From: Streptomyces sp. SAT1
GTDB lineage: Bacteria > Actinomycetota > Actinomycetes > Streptomycetales > Streptomycetaceae
Direction: 5' to 3'
NCBI RefSeq assembly: GCF_001654495.1
Contig: NZ_CP015849.1
Span: 6,179,001-6,243,000 of the forward strand
Length of the DNA: 64,000 nt
Under the pieces are notes generated by a model that saw only the letters and a program-made list of their open reading frames with translations, had not been told where the DNA came from and did not search any database. Both the position numbers and the translations under genes were made by a program. Of this stretch, positions 17,317 to 25,841 are shown piece after piece (the stretch's first letter is position 1; each line of letters begins with the position of its first letter).

Positions 17317-17996
17317 ACCGAGTGGGACTGGGCCTCGCGGTAGGGGCCGGATATCTGCTGGGGCGGACGAAGAAGGCGAAACTCGCCTTCGCGGTGGGCA
17401 GCCTGGTCGCGGGCAAGAAGCTGAACCTCGGTCCGCGCGCCCTGGCGGACCTGCTCAACCAGCAGCTCAAGGACAACCCCCAGTTCAAGGAGATCGGGGA
17501 CCAGCTGCGCCAGGACCTGCGGGGTGTCGGCAAGGCGGCCTCCGGGGCGATGGTCGAGCGGCAGATGACGGCACTCGCCGACCGGCTGCACGGCCGTACG
17601 GCCCAGGTGCGCGACGAACTGGCCGGTGCGGTGCCGGACGGCGGCTCCGGCGACGGGGCCGAGGACGGGCGCCAGGACGGCGACGGCGGCGACGACGACT
17701 ACGAGGACCGCGGCGAAGGCCGCGAGGCCGACGAGGACCAGGGGCAGGACGCGCGGGAGGAGTCCCGGAGGAAGGAGCCCGCGAAGAAGAGCCCCGCGGA
17801 CCCCGCGAAGAAGGCCGCCCGCAAGGCACCGGCCGCGGAGCCCGCCGAGAAGGCGGCGAAGAAGGCCCCCGCCCGCAAGGCGGCGGCGAAGAAGACAGCC
17901 CCGGCCCGCAAGGCGGCGGCGAAGAAGACGGCCGCGGCCGGCCGGGCTTCCGGCGCCGCCCGGTCCAGGTCGGCGAAGGGCGGCGGTGAACGATGA
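17313..17996 (+). CDS. gvpY: GvpY: gas vesicle cluster protein with histone H1-like tail
   Basis: 227 residues, found in Streptomyces-type gas vesicle clusters. The N-terminus (MNRVGLGLAVGAGYLLGRTKKAKLAF) has a glycine-rich hydrophobic helix; residues to about 100 are a helical domain. An acidic stretch (about 110-150) is followed by about 75 residues of lysine/alanine/proline repeats such as KKAPARKAAAKKTAPARK, like the H1-type tails of mycobacterial HupB and Streptomyces HupS. Function is unknown. Such tails bind polyanions, so DNA or the acidic GvpZ tail are possible partners. Overlaps both neighbours by 4 bases. Confidence 0.85.
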   Translation: MNRVGLGLAVGAGYLLGRTKKAKLAFAVGSLVAGKKLNLGPRALADLLNQQLKDNPQFKEIGDQLRQDLRGVGKAASGAMVERQMTALADRLHGRTAQVRDELAGAVPDGGSGDGAEDGRQDGDGGDDDYEDRGEGREADEDQGQDAREESRRKEPAKKSPADPAKKAARKAPAAEPAEKAAKKAPARKAAAKKTAPARKAAAKKTAAAGRASGAARSRSAKGGGER

Positions 17997-19147
17997 CCGA
18001 GACCTTGGGATCCGCGGCCTCGACCGCGGGCAGGACGGCGGGCGGAGCGGCCAAGGGCAGCCCGCTGGGCGACCTGGCCCACAGCGAGGCCGCCGACCGG
18101 CTCAAGGCGGAGGCGCAGGAGTACCTGTCCGCCCAGGCCGAGCGGCTGCTGGCCGGCCTCGGCCGCAAGCTCGGCGAGACCACCGGGAAGCTCAACGACA
18201 TCGCCGAGGGCAACAGCCCCGGCTTCGCGCGCCTCGCCCTCGAAGGCGGCCGGAAGGTCGCCGAGGGCAAGGGGCCGGTGCGCTCCGCGCTGGAGCTGGG
18301 CGCCTCGCACGCCAAGGACAGTGTGATGGGCGCCCTGAAGAACCTGGGCGGCGGCAAGGGCAAGGGCAAGGGCAAACGCGGCGGTGGCAACAAGCCGATC
18401 GTCATCATCGAGTCCGTCGACGTCGGCGTCCCGCTGCGCACCGCCTACGACCAGTGGACCCAGTTCCAGGACTTCAGCACCTTCGCCAAGGGCGTCAAGA
18501 GCGCGAGCCGCGCCGACGACACGCACTCCGACTGGCAGGCGAAGATCTTCTGGTCCAGCCGGAGCTGGAAGGCCCACACCGTCGAGCAGGTCCCCGACTA
18601 CCGCGTCCAGTGGACGTCGGAGGGCGCCAAGGGCACCACGAAGGGGGTCGTCTCCTTCCACGAGCTGGAGGAGAACCTGACCCGCGTCCTGCTGGTCATG
18701 GAGTACTACCCCAGCGGATTCTTCGAGAAGACCGGCAACATCTGGCGGGCCCAGGGCCGCCGCGCCCGGCTCGACCTGAAGAACTTCGCCCGCTTCATCA
18801 CCCTCAAGGGCGAGGCGGAGGACGGCTGGCGCGGGGAGATCCGCGACGGCGAGGTCGTCCAGAGCCACGAGGACGCGGTCGCCGAGGAGGAGAAGGCCGA
18901 GGGCACCGAGGAGGACCAGGAGGAGTCCTACGAGTCCGAGGAGGAGCCCGAGGAGGAGCGCGACGGCGAGGGACCCGAGGACGAGTACGAGGACGAGGCG
19001 GAGGACGAGTACGAGTACGAGGACGAGCCCGAGGGCGAGGAGGAGAGCGACGCGGAGGACGAGGCGGCGGACGCCGACGAGGGCGGAGCGGAAGAGGAAG
19101 ACGCCGAGTACGAGGACGAGTACGCCGAGGGCGGGAGCCGTCGATGA
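17993..19147 (+). CDS. gvpZ: GvpZ: SRPBCC-domain gas vesicle cluster protein with acidic tail
   Basis: 384 residues. An N-terminal helical segment (1-115) and a glycine/lysine linker (GGGKGKGKGKRGGG) precede a SRPBCC/START-like domain (about 135-270: VDVGVPLRTAYDQWTQFQDFSTF, WSSRSWKAHTVEQVPDYRVQWTSEG). The last 110 residues are overwhelmingly Glu/Asp with Tyr (YEDEYAEGG). SRPBCC folds bind hydrophobic ligands; the role in vesicles is unknown. The opposite charges of the GvpY and GvpZ tails are striking. Overlaps gvpY and gvpJ by 4 bases. Confidence 0.87.
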   Translation: MTETLGSAASTAGRTAGGAAKGSPLGDLAHSEAADRLKAEAQEYLSAQAERLLAGLGRKLGETTGKLNDIAEGNSPGFARLALEGGRKVAEGKGPVRSALELGASHAKDSVMGALKNLGGGKGKGKGKRGGGNKPIVIIESVDVGVPLRTAYDQWTQFQDFSTFAKGVKSASRADDTHSDWQAKIFWSSRSWKAHTVEQVPDYRVQWTSEGAKGTTKGVVSFHELEENLTRVLLVMEYYPSGFFEKTGNIWRAQGRRARLDLKNFARFITLKGEAEDGWRGEIRDGEVVQSHEDAVAEEEKAEGTEEDQEESYESEEEPEEERDGEGPEDEYEDEAEDEYEYEDEPEGEEESDAEDEAADADEGGAEEEDAEYEDEYAEGGSRR

Positions 19148-19482
19148 CGACCCCGAGCAGGCTGCCGGACCCGTACGGCTCGGGAAGCGGCGCCAATCTG
19201 GCCGACATCCTGGAGCGGGTGCTGGACAAGGGGGTCGTCATCGCGGGCGACATCCGGATCAACCTGCTCGACATCGAACTGCTCACGATCAAGCTCCGGC
19301 TGGTCGTCGCCTCGGTGGACAAGGCCAAGGAGATGGGCATCGACTGGTGGGAGAGCGACCCGGCGCTCTCCTCCCGGGCCCGCCGCGACGAGCTCACCCG
19401 GGAGAACGCCGCGCTGCGCGAGCGGCTGGCGCGTCTCGAGGAACTGGAACAGGGCAGCACGGTCCGCAAGGAGGCACCATGA
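19144..19482 (+). CDS. gvpJ: Gas vesicle protein GvpJ (GvpA paralogue)
   Basis: 112 residues with the GvpA-type core (NLADILERVLDKGVVIAGDI, RINLLDIELLTIKLRLVVASVDKAKEMGIDWW) and a C-terminal coiled coil (TRENAALRERLARLEELEQ). GvpJ is a minor shell component implicated in nucleation and tip formation. The C-terminal WWESDP segment distinguishes J from A. Coupled to gvpZ and gvpL by overlapping stop/start codons. Confidence 0.9.
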   Translation: MTTPSRLPDPYGSGSGANLADILERVLDKGVVIAGDIRINLLDIELLTIKLRLVVASVDKAKEMGIDWWESDPALSSRARRDELTRENAALRERLARLEELEQGSTVRKEAP

Positions 19483-20267
19483 CGGGACTGCGGTACGTCT
19501 ACGCCGTCTGCCGCCCCCTCGGCGCGCCCCTCCAGGCGCAGCTGACCGGGGTCGCGGGCGCGCCGGCCAAGTCGCTGACCCACCACGGCCTGGTCGCCGT
19601 CGTCAGCGAGGTGCCGGAACGGGACTTCTCCGAGGAGGCGCTGCGCGCCCGTCTGGAGGACCTGGACTGGCTCGCCGCCACCGCCCGCGCCCATCAGGGC
19701 GTCATCGACGCGCTCACCGTCGTCACCACCCCGCTCCCGCTGCGGCTGGCCACGGTCTTCCGGGACGACAGCGGGGTGCGCGCGATGATCGAGTCCCGCG
19801 AGGAGCACTTCCGGCGGACCCTGGAGCGCCTCCAGGGCCGGGTGGAGTGGGGCGTCAAGGTGTATGTGGAGCCCGAGCGGTCCGAGGAGCCGGCGGCCGC
19901 GGGCGCCGGGCGCAGGCCCGCGTCCGGCCGGGACTATCTGCGGCAGCGGCGGCAGGAGTCCCGGGCCCACGAGGACCGGTGGCAGCGGGCCGAGACGTTC
20001 GCCACCCGGCTGCACGGCAAGCTGTCGGCGTTCGCCGAGGAGTCCCGGCTGCACGCCCCGCAGAATCCCGCGCTCTCCGGCGCCGCCGGGCAGAACGTGC
20101 TCAACGCCGCCTATCTGGTGCCGCGCGCGCATTCCGAGGAGTTCGTGGAACTCGTGGACCGCACGAAGGACGAGGCACCGGGGCTGCGGGTGGAACTGAC
20201 GGGCCCCTGGGCTGCGTACTCGTTCGCCGGGGAGAACCCCGAGGGTGATGCCGGGGAGAACCCATGA
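19479..20267 (+). CDS. gvpL: Gas vesicle protein GvpL
   Basis: 262 residues, second GvpF/GvpL family member: GLRYVYAVCRPLGAP, LVAVVSEVPERDFSEEALRA, PLPLRLATVFRDD, VEWGVKVYVEP, and C-terminal NVLNAAYLVPRAHSEEFVEL ... ELTGPWAAYSFAGE. An Arg-rich insertion sits in the middle. GvpL acts as an interaction hub in haloarchaeal assembly. Start ATG overlaps the gvpJ stop. Confidence 0.92.
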   Translation: MTGLRYVYAVCRPLGAPLQAQLTGVAGAPAKSLTHHGLVAVVSEVPERDFSEEALRARLEDLDWLAATARAHQGVIDALTVVTTPLPLRLATVFRDDSGVRAMIESREEHFRRTLERLQGRVEWGVKVYVEPERSEEPAAAGAGRRPASGRDYLRQRRQESRAHEDRWQRAETFATRLHGKLSAFAEESRLHAPQNPALSGAAGQNVLNAAYLVPRAHSEEFVELVDRTKDEAPGLRVELTGPWAAYSFAGENPEGDAGENP

Positions 20268-20500
20268 CCGTCATCGAGCGCCGGGAGATCGCCCTGGTCG
20301 ACCTGCTGGACCGGCTGCTGGCCGGCGGGGTCGTCATCACGGGCGACGTCACGCTGCGGATCGCGGACGTCGACCTGGTCCGGATCGATCTGAACGCGCT
20401 GATCAGCTCGGTGAACGCACAGGTCCCCTCGCCGTTCGACCCTCTCATGGCCGTCGAAGGGCCGCAGGAGCCCCGCGAACCCCTGGAGGAACCGTCGTGA
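20264..20500 (+). CDS. gvpS: Gas vesicle protein GvpS (short GvpA-like)
   Basis: 78 residues with a compact GvpA-like core: IALVDLLDRLLAGGVVITGD, VTLRIADVDLVRIDLNALISSV, then a short Pro/Glu tail. A minor GvpA/J homologue typical of Streptomyces and Bacillus gvp clusters. ATG overlaps the gvpL stop; its own stop overlaps the gvpK GTG. Confidence 0.9.
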   Translation: MTVIERREIALVDLLDRLLAGGVVITGDVTLRIADVDLVRIDLNALISSVNAQVPSPFDPLMAVEGPQEPREPLEEPS

Positions 20501-20778
20501 GCGCGCGCAAGCGTCTGGAGCTGGAACCCGACACCGTCGAACGCGACCTGGTCAAACTCGTCCTCACCGTGGTCGAGCTGCTGCGCCAGCTCATGGAGCG
20601 GCAGGCCGTGCGCCGCTTCGACGTGGGGGACCTGTCCGAGGACCAGGAGGAGCGGATCGGTCTGACGCTGATGCTGCTGGAGGACCGCATGGCCGAGCTG
20701 CGCGACCGCTACGGACTGCGGCCCGAGGACCTGAATCTGGACCTCGGACCGCTGGGACCGCTGCTTCCCCGGCAATGA
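20497..20778 (+). CDS. gvpK: Gas vesicle protein GvpK
   Basis: 93 residues: LELEPDTVERDLVKLVLTVVELLRQLMERQAVRRFDVGDL, SEDQEERIGLTLMLLEDRM, the GvpK signature of an all-helical accessory protein. GTG start inside the gvpS stop codon. Last gene of the cluster. Confidence 0.92.
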   Translation: MSARKRLELEPDTVERDLVKLVLTVVELLRQLMERQAVRRFDVGDLSEDQEERIGLTLMLLEDRMAELRDRYGLRPEDLNLDLGPLGPLLPRQ

Positions 20779-20840
20779 CCCGGCAATGACCTGGCAATGC
20801 CCCGGGGACGACCGGGAACGAACCGGAACGACCGGGAACG
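20770..20840 (+). repeat. Short tandem repeats after gvpK
   Basis: Three 11-bp units (CGGCAATGACC, twice exact and once varied, 20770-20802) begin in the last codons of gvpK and are followed by three ACCGGGAACG-like 10-bp units (20811-20840). The stop codon lies inside the first unit, so the repeat grew across the gene end. No clear terminator hairpin is seen before the convergent gene at 20878. Confidence 0.7.
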
Positions 20841-20877
20841 CCCCGGGACCGGGGGAGTCGGAGAGTCCGCGAGGGAA

Positions 20878-21705
20878 TCAGCCTTCCTTGCGGCACAGAA
20901 CCTCTCCGTGCAGGACCGCGAACCAGCCGTCCTCCCGCCGCCCCCACGCGCGCCAGGCTCCGGCCACGGCCCGCAGCTCCTCCTCGGTGGCGTGGCCGCC
21001 GGCGGTGGCCCGCTCGGCGTAGGCCGACGCCAGTGTGCGGTCGGCCCACAGCCCGCTCCACCACTCCCGCTCCTCGGCGGTGGCGTAGGTCCAGGTACCG
21101 GAGGTCGCCGTCACCGCGGACTCCGGGAAGCCCGCCCGCAGCGCCCAGGAGCGCAGCCGCCGCCCCGCGTCCGGCTCGCCGCCGTTGGCCCGCGCCACCC
21201 GCCGGTACAGGTCCAGCCAGTCGTCAAGACCCGCCACCTCGGGGTACCAGGTCATCGCCGCGTAGTCCGCGTCCCGGACCGCGACGATCCCGCCGGGCCG
21301 CGTCACGCGCCGCATCTCGCGCAGCGCCCGCACCGGATCCCCGACGTGCTGGAGCACCTGATGGGCGTGGACCACGCAGAACGTGTCGTCCGGGTAGTCC
21401 AGGGCGTGCACGTCCGCCACGGCGAAGTCGATGTTGCCGAGTCCCCGTCCGGCCGCCGTGGCGCGGGCCTGCTCCAGGACGCCCGGCGCCCGGTCGACGC
21501 CCGTGACATGGCCGTCGGGCACCAGTTCCGCCAGGTCGGCGGTGATGGTGCCGGGGCCGCAGCCGATGTCCAGGACCTTCATGTGCGGCTTGAGCGAACC
21601 GAGCAGGTAGGCCGCCGAGTTGGCGGCGGTGCGCCAGGTGTGCGAGCGCAGCACGGACTCGTGGTGCCCATGGGTGTAGACGGCCGTCTCCCGCGGTTCC
21701 GGCAT
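20878..21705 (-). CDS. Class I SAM-dependent methyltransferase
   Basis: 275 residues. The SAM-binding motif is VLDIGCGPGTITADLAELV, followed by GVDRAPGVLEQAR and an ADVHALDYPDDTF post-I motif. The C-terminal half is rich in Trp and Arg (WWSGLWADRTLASAYAERA), as in UbiE/MenG-like and natural-product methyltransferases. Substrate unknown. ATG at 21705 with AGAAGGGG upstream. It is not part of the gvp operon (opposite strand). Confidence 0.9.
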   Translation of the reverse strand: MPEPRETAVYTHGHHESVLRSHTWRTAANSAAYLLGSLKPHMKVLDIGCGPGTITADLAELVPDGHVTGVDRAPGVLEQARATAAGRGLGNIDFAVADVHALDYPDDTFCVVHAHQVLQHVGDPVRALREMRRVTRPGGIVAVRDADYAAMTWYPEVAGLDDWLDLYRRVARANGGEPDAGRRLRSWALRAGFPESAVTATSGTWTYATAEEREWWSGLWADRTLASAYAERATAGGHATEEELRAVAGAWRAWGRREDGWFAVLHGEVLCRKEG

Positions 21706-21844
21706 GGCGGTACCCCTTCTCCTGACCTGTCCCCGCACGGGCCGCGCGGCCCCGGGGCGGTACGGATCACGGTACGCGCGCATGCCGAATGATGAGACCC
21801 GCGTTTCACCATACGGGCTGACGGTTCGTCAGTGCCGATGCGGG

Positions 21845-23347
21845 TCAGGCGCCGGGCAGCGGCCGGTAGACCGTCAGCGCCTCGGGCAGCTTCTCCAGGC
21901 GCACCTCGCCCTCCACCTCGGTGACCTCACCGTCGTAGGCGAGGAGGGTGCCCGGCTCCAGACCGGCCAGCCGCAGCCGGCGCACCTGGACGGCCGCGTG
22001 GGCGGGGGAGCGCGTGAGCGGGCCCGCGAGCGCGGCCGACAGCAGCCGCAGCGCGGGCCTGCGGCCCCCGTGCACCACCCGGACGTCCAGCACCCCGTCG
22101 GCCAGGTCGAGGCGGCGGCCCGGCGCGAGCCCCATGCGGTGGTAGGTGCCGTTCCCGGCGAACAGCAGCCACATCGGGCGGCAGCGGCCCTGCACCTCCG
22201 CCTCCAGCGGATGGCGGTCCGCGCGCAGCACCCGCAGCGCCGCCAGCACCCCGGCCGGCCAGCCGCCGATCCGGTCCGTCCACCGCTCGCGCAGCCGCAC
22301 CAGCTCCGGGTACACCCCGAGACTGAAGGTGTTGAGGAAGATCCCCTGCCCGCGCCCCGAGGTGAAGCGGCCCACGTCCACCCGCACCCCGTGCCCGCGC
22401 CGCACCGCCCGGCCCAGGTCCTTGGCGTCCTCCACGCCCAGGTCGTACGCGAAGTGGTTGAGCGTGCCGCCGGGCAGCACCGCGAGCGGCAGGCCATGGC
22501 GCAGGGCCGTCCGGGCGGCGGTGTTCACGGTGCCGTCGCCGCCGCACACACCGAGCACCACGGCCCGGCCCGCCGCCTCCTCCAGCGCGTCCCCGACGTC
22601 CTCCGGCGCGCACGCGACGACCTCCGCCTTCGGCAGCACGTCCAGCAGGGCGCGGGCCCGGTCCGAGGTGCCGGAGGCGTCGTTGGCGACCAGCACCAGC
22701 CCCTCGCCCTCCGCCAGCGCGGGCACCTCGGCGCGCGGCCGGGCGGGCGGCACCAGCTGGGCGCGCGCCGGGACCAGTCCCCGTACGGCGAACGCGGCTC
22801 CCGCGCCGAGGGCCGCGCCCGCCAGCACGTCGCTCGGGAAGTGGACGCCGGTGTAGACGCGGGAGGCCGCCACCGAGACGGCCAGCGGCGCCACCGCCGC
22901 GCCCCACCCCGGGGACTCCAGGGCCACCCCGGTCGCGAAGGCGGCGGCGGAGGCCGCGTGCCCGGACGGGAAGGAGGTGGTGATCGGCTGCCGCCCCAGC
23001 CGGCGCACCAGCGGCACCGGGCCCAGGTCCGGGCGCGGCCTGCGCACCGAGCGCTTGCCGAGCGTGTTCACGGTCAGCGAGGCCAGCCCCAGCGAGGCCA
23101 GGCCCCGTACGGCGGCCCGGCGGGCGCGCGGGCTGCGGCTGGCCGCGACCGCCGCCGCCGTCGCGAACCACAGCACGCCGTGGTCGGCGCTCCGGCTCAG
23201 CCGGGGCAGCACCGGGCCCGCGCCCGGCCAGCGGCGTCCGGCCGCCGCGCGGAACAGCCACGCGTCCGCGGCGAGCAGCCGGGTCAGGCCGGTACGGGCG
23301 CCGCGGCCCGCGGCGGCGGGGGAGGTGAGGTCGAGGTCTGGGCTCAT
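21845..23347 (-). CDS. PAP2 phosphatase fused to diacylglycerol kinase-like domain
   Basis: 500 residues with two catalytic units. The N-terminal half is a membrane PAP2-type phosphatase with KRSVRRPRPD, TTSFPSGHAASAA and SRVYTGVHFPSDVLAGA (the three phosphatase motifs) among hydrophobic helices. The C-terminal half is a DAGK/LCB5-type lipid kinase catalytic domain with GVCGGDGTVNTAA, AVLPGGTLNHFA and LLAYDGEVTEVEG. It would phosphorylate and dephosphorylate lipids at the membrane; this fusion is common in actinobacteria. ATG at 23347. Monocistronic, divergent from the histidine phosphatase. Confidence 0.9.
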   Translation of the reverse strand: MSPDLDLTSPAAAGRGARTGLTRLLAADAWLFRAAAGRRWPGAGPVLPRLSRSADHGVLWFATAAAVAASRSPRARRAAVRGLASLGLASLTVNTLGKRSVRRPRPDLGPVPLVRRLGRQPITTSFPSGHAASAAAFATGVALESPGWGAAVAPLAVSVAASRVYTGVHFPSDVLAGAALGAGAAFAVRGLVPARAQLVPPARPRAEVPALAEGEGLVLVANDASGTSDRARALLDVLPKAEVVACAPEDVGDALEEAAGRAVVLGVCGGDGTVNTAARTALRHGLPLAVLPGGTLNHFAYDLGVEDAKDLGRAVRRGHGVRVDVGRFTSGRGQGIFLNTFSLGVYPELVRLRERWTDRIGGWPAGVLAALRVLRADRHPLEAEVQGRCRPMWLLFAGNGTYHRMGLAPGRRLDLADGVLDVRVVHGGRRPALRLLSAALAGPLTRSPAHAAVQVRRLRLAGLEPGTLLAYDGEVTEVEGEVRLEKLPEALTVYRPLPGA

Positions 23348-23446
23348 ACAGGCACCGTTACCCTGAAGCGGCCGTTTCTTGTGCGCGGGCCGGACCCCGC
23401 CCCGGGCGCGCACGGCACGCCACTGCCTCCGCACCCGGGACCACCT

Positions 23447-24106
23447 ATGCGCCTGCTCCTCGTCCGCCACGGCGAGACCCCGTCCAACGTCGCCTCGCTG
23501 CTGGACACGGCCGCCCCGGGGCCCGGCCTGACCGAACTCGGCACCCGGCAGGCAGCCGCGCTGCCCGAGGCGCTCGCCGACGAGGACATCGAGGCGCTGT
23601 ACGCCTCCACCCTGGTGCGCACCCAGCTCACCGCCGCCCCGCTCGCCGCCGCCCGCGGCCTCGGCGTGCACATCCGCGACGGCATCCGCGAACTGGCCGC
23701 AGGCGACCTGGAGCGCGAACCGGGCGACACCGAACGCGGCCGGCTCTACATGCGTACGGTCCTGGCCTGGGCGGACGGCGAGCGCGACCTGCGGATGCCG
23801 GGACCGGGCGGCGAGAGCGGCGCCGAGGCGCTGGCCCGCTACGACGCGGTCGTCGCCGAGGCCGCGGGCAGCGGCGCCCGGACCGTCGCCATGGTCAGCC
23901 ACGGCGCGGCCATCCGCCTGTGGACCGCCGTCCGCGCCCGCAACCTGGACGCGGACTTCGCCGCCGCCCACCCGCTGCGCAACACCGGCGTGGTCGTCCT
24001 GGAGGGCTCGCCCGACGACGGGTGGCAGGCGCTGTCCTGGGCGGGCGCGCTCGTCACGCCCGCGCGCGAGGGCGGACCCGCGGGCCGCCCGGTCGACGCC
24101 GGATGA
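23447..24106 (+). CDS. Histidine phosphatase family protein (phosphoglycerate mutase-like)
   Basis: 219 residues: LLLVRHGETPSN (catalytic His8), GLTELGTRQAAALPEAL, ALYASTLVRTQLTAAPLA, a catalytic Glu in IRELAAGDLE and the second His in VAMVSHGAAIRLW. It is probably a broad-specificity phosphatase rather than a glycolytic mutase. ATG at 23447; a ribosome binding site is not obvious. The ABC-F gene follows 70 bases downstream. Confidence 0.9.
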   Translation: MRLLLVRHGETPSNVASLLDTAAPGPGLTELGTRQAAALPEALADEDIEALYASTLVRTQLTAAPLAAARGLGVHIRDGIRELAAGDLEREPGDTERGRLYMRTVLAWADGERDLRMPGPGGESGAEALARYDAVVAEAAGSGARTVAMVSHGAAIRLWTAVRARNLDADFAAAHPLRNTGVVVLEGSPDDGWQALSWAGALVTPAREGGPAGRPVDAG

Positions 24107-24176
24107 CCGGGCGTGCGGGCCGGTGACCCGTTAAGGGTTTGCCGCCGCCCCGGGCGCGCCCGCACAATGCGTGACC

Positions 24177-25796
24177 ATGGGACATCTGGAAGCCGCGCAC
24201 CTGGAGTACCACCTGCCCGACGGGAGGACGCTCCTCGGCGACGTGTCCTTCCGAGTGGGCGAGGGAGCGGTGGTCGCCCTCGTCGGGCCCAACGGAGCGG
24301 GCAAGACGACCCTGCTGCGGCTGGTCTCCGGCGAGCTGAAACCGCACGGCGGCACCGTCACCGTCAGCGGCGGCCTGGGCGTGATGCGCCAGTTCGTCGG
24401 CTCGGTCCGGGACGAGACGACCGTACGCGACCTGCTGGTGTCGGTCGCGCCGCCGCGCGTGCGGGAGGCCGCCCGCGCCGTCGACGCCGCCGAGCACGCC
24501 CTGATGACCGTCGACGACGAGGCCGCCCAGCTGGGGTACGCCCAGGCGCTCGCCGACTGGGCCGAGGCCCGCGGCTACGAGGCCGAGACCCTGTGGGACA
24601 TGTGCACCACCGCCGCGCTCGGCGTGCCCTACGAGAAGGCGCAGTGGCGGCAGGTGCGCACCCTGTCCGGCGGCGAGCAGAAGCGGCTGGTCCTGGAGGC
24701 GCTGCTGCGCGGCACCGACGAGGTGCTGCTGCTCGACGAGCCCGACAACTACCTCGACGTGCCCGGCAAGCGCTGGCTGGAGGAGCGGCTGCGGGAGACC
24801 CGCAAGACCGTCCTGTTCGTCTCCCACGACCGGGAACTGCTCGCCCGCGCCGCCGAGAAGATCGTCTCGGTCGAGCCGGGACCGGCCGGCGCCGACGCCT
24901 GGGTGCACGGCGGTGGCTTCGCCACCTACCACGAGGCCCGGCGCGAGCGCTTCGCCCGCTTCGAGGAGCTGCGCAGGCGCTGGGACGAGAAGCACGCCCA
25001 GCTGAAGAAGCTGGTGCTGAACCTGCGCCAGGCCGCCAGCGTCAGCCATGAGCTGGCCTCCCGCTACCAGGCCGCCCAGACCCGGCTGCGCAAGTTCGAG
25101 GAGGCCGGGCCGCCGCCGGAGCCGCCGCGCGAGCAGGACATCCGGATGCGGCTCAAGGGCGGCCGCACCGGCATCCGGGCCGTCACCTGCCAGGGCCTGG
25201 AGCTGACCGGCCTGATGAAACCGTTCGACCTGGAGGTCTTCTACGGCGAACGGGTCGCCGTCCTCGGCTCCAACGGCTCCGGCAAGTCGCACTTCCTGCG
25301 GCTGCTGGCCGGCGGGGACGTCGCGCACACGGGCGCGTGGAAGCTGGGCGCGCGCGTGGAGCCCGGCCACTTCGCCCAGACCCACGCCCATCCCGAGCTG
25401 GCCGGGCGCACCCTTCTGGACATCCTGTGGACCGAGCACTCCCAGGACCGGGGCGCCGCCATGTCCCGGCTGCGCCGCTACGAGCTGACCGGCCAGGCCG
25501 AGCAGTCCTTCGACCGGCTCTCCGGCGGCCAGCAGGCCCGCTTCCAGATCCTGCTGCTCGAACTGGCGGGCGCCACCGCCCTGCTCCTGGACGAGCCCAC
25601 CGACAACCTCGACCTGGAGTCCGCCGAGGCCCTCCAGGAGGGCCTGGAGGCGTACGAGGGCACCGTCCTCGCCGTCACCCACGACCGCTGGTTCGCCCGC
25701 TCCTTCGACCGCTACCTGGTCTTCGGCAGCGACGGCCGGCTCCGCGAGACGGCGGAACCGGTCTGGGACGAGCGGCGTGTGGAGCGGGCCCGGTAG
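24177..25796 (+). CDS. ABC-F family ATPase
   Basis: 539 residues, two ATP-binding cassettes joined by a charged linker and no membrane segment: the ABC-F pattern of ribosome-associated translation factors and antibiotic-resistance proteins. First cassette: GPNGAGKTT, LSGGEQKRL, LLLDEPDNYLDVP. Linker (about 255-305) rich in R, K and E. Second cassette: GSNGSGKSH, LSGGQQARF, LLLDEPTDNLDLES. ATG 24177 is used; an in-frame GTG is at 24171. Whether it protects ribosomes from an antibiotic cannot be told from sequence. Confidence 0.9.
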   Translation: MGHLEAAHLEYHLPDGRTLLGDVSFRVGEGAVVALVGPNGAGKTTLLRLVSGELKPHGGTVTVSGGLGVMRQFVGSVRDETTVRDLLVSVAPPRVREAARAVDAAEHALMTVDDEAAQLGYAQALADWAEARGYEAETLWDMCTTAALGVPYEKAQWRQVRTLSGGEQKRLVLEALLRGTDEVLLLDEPDNYLDVPGKRWLEERLRETRKTVLFVSHDRELLARAAEKIVSVEPGPAGADAWVHGGGFATYHEARRERFARFEELRRRWDEKHAQLKKLVLNLRQAASVSHELASRYQAAQTRLRKFEEAGPPPEPPREQDIRMRLKGGRTGIRAVTCQGLELTGLMKPFDLEVFYGERVAVLGSNGSGKSHFLRLLAGGDVAHTGAWKLGARVEPGHFAQTHAHPELAGRTLLDILWTEHSQDRGAAMSRLRRYELTGQAEQSFDRLSGGQQARFQILLLELAGATALLLDEPTDNLDLESAEALQEGLEAYEGTVLAVTHDRWFARSFDRYLVFGSDGRLRETAEPVWDERRVERAR

Positions 25797-25841
25797 CCCC
25801 TCCTGCGCGGCCGGACCGGCGGTGAGAAGGCGGAGGAGTGC

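Noticed and set aside
21710..21715. GGGTAC on the minus strand before the methyltransferase at 20878-21705
   Set aside because: Only 4 bases from the ATG; it overlaps the ribosome binding site AGAAGGGG and cannot be a -10 for this gene.
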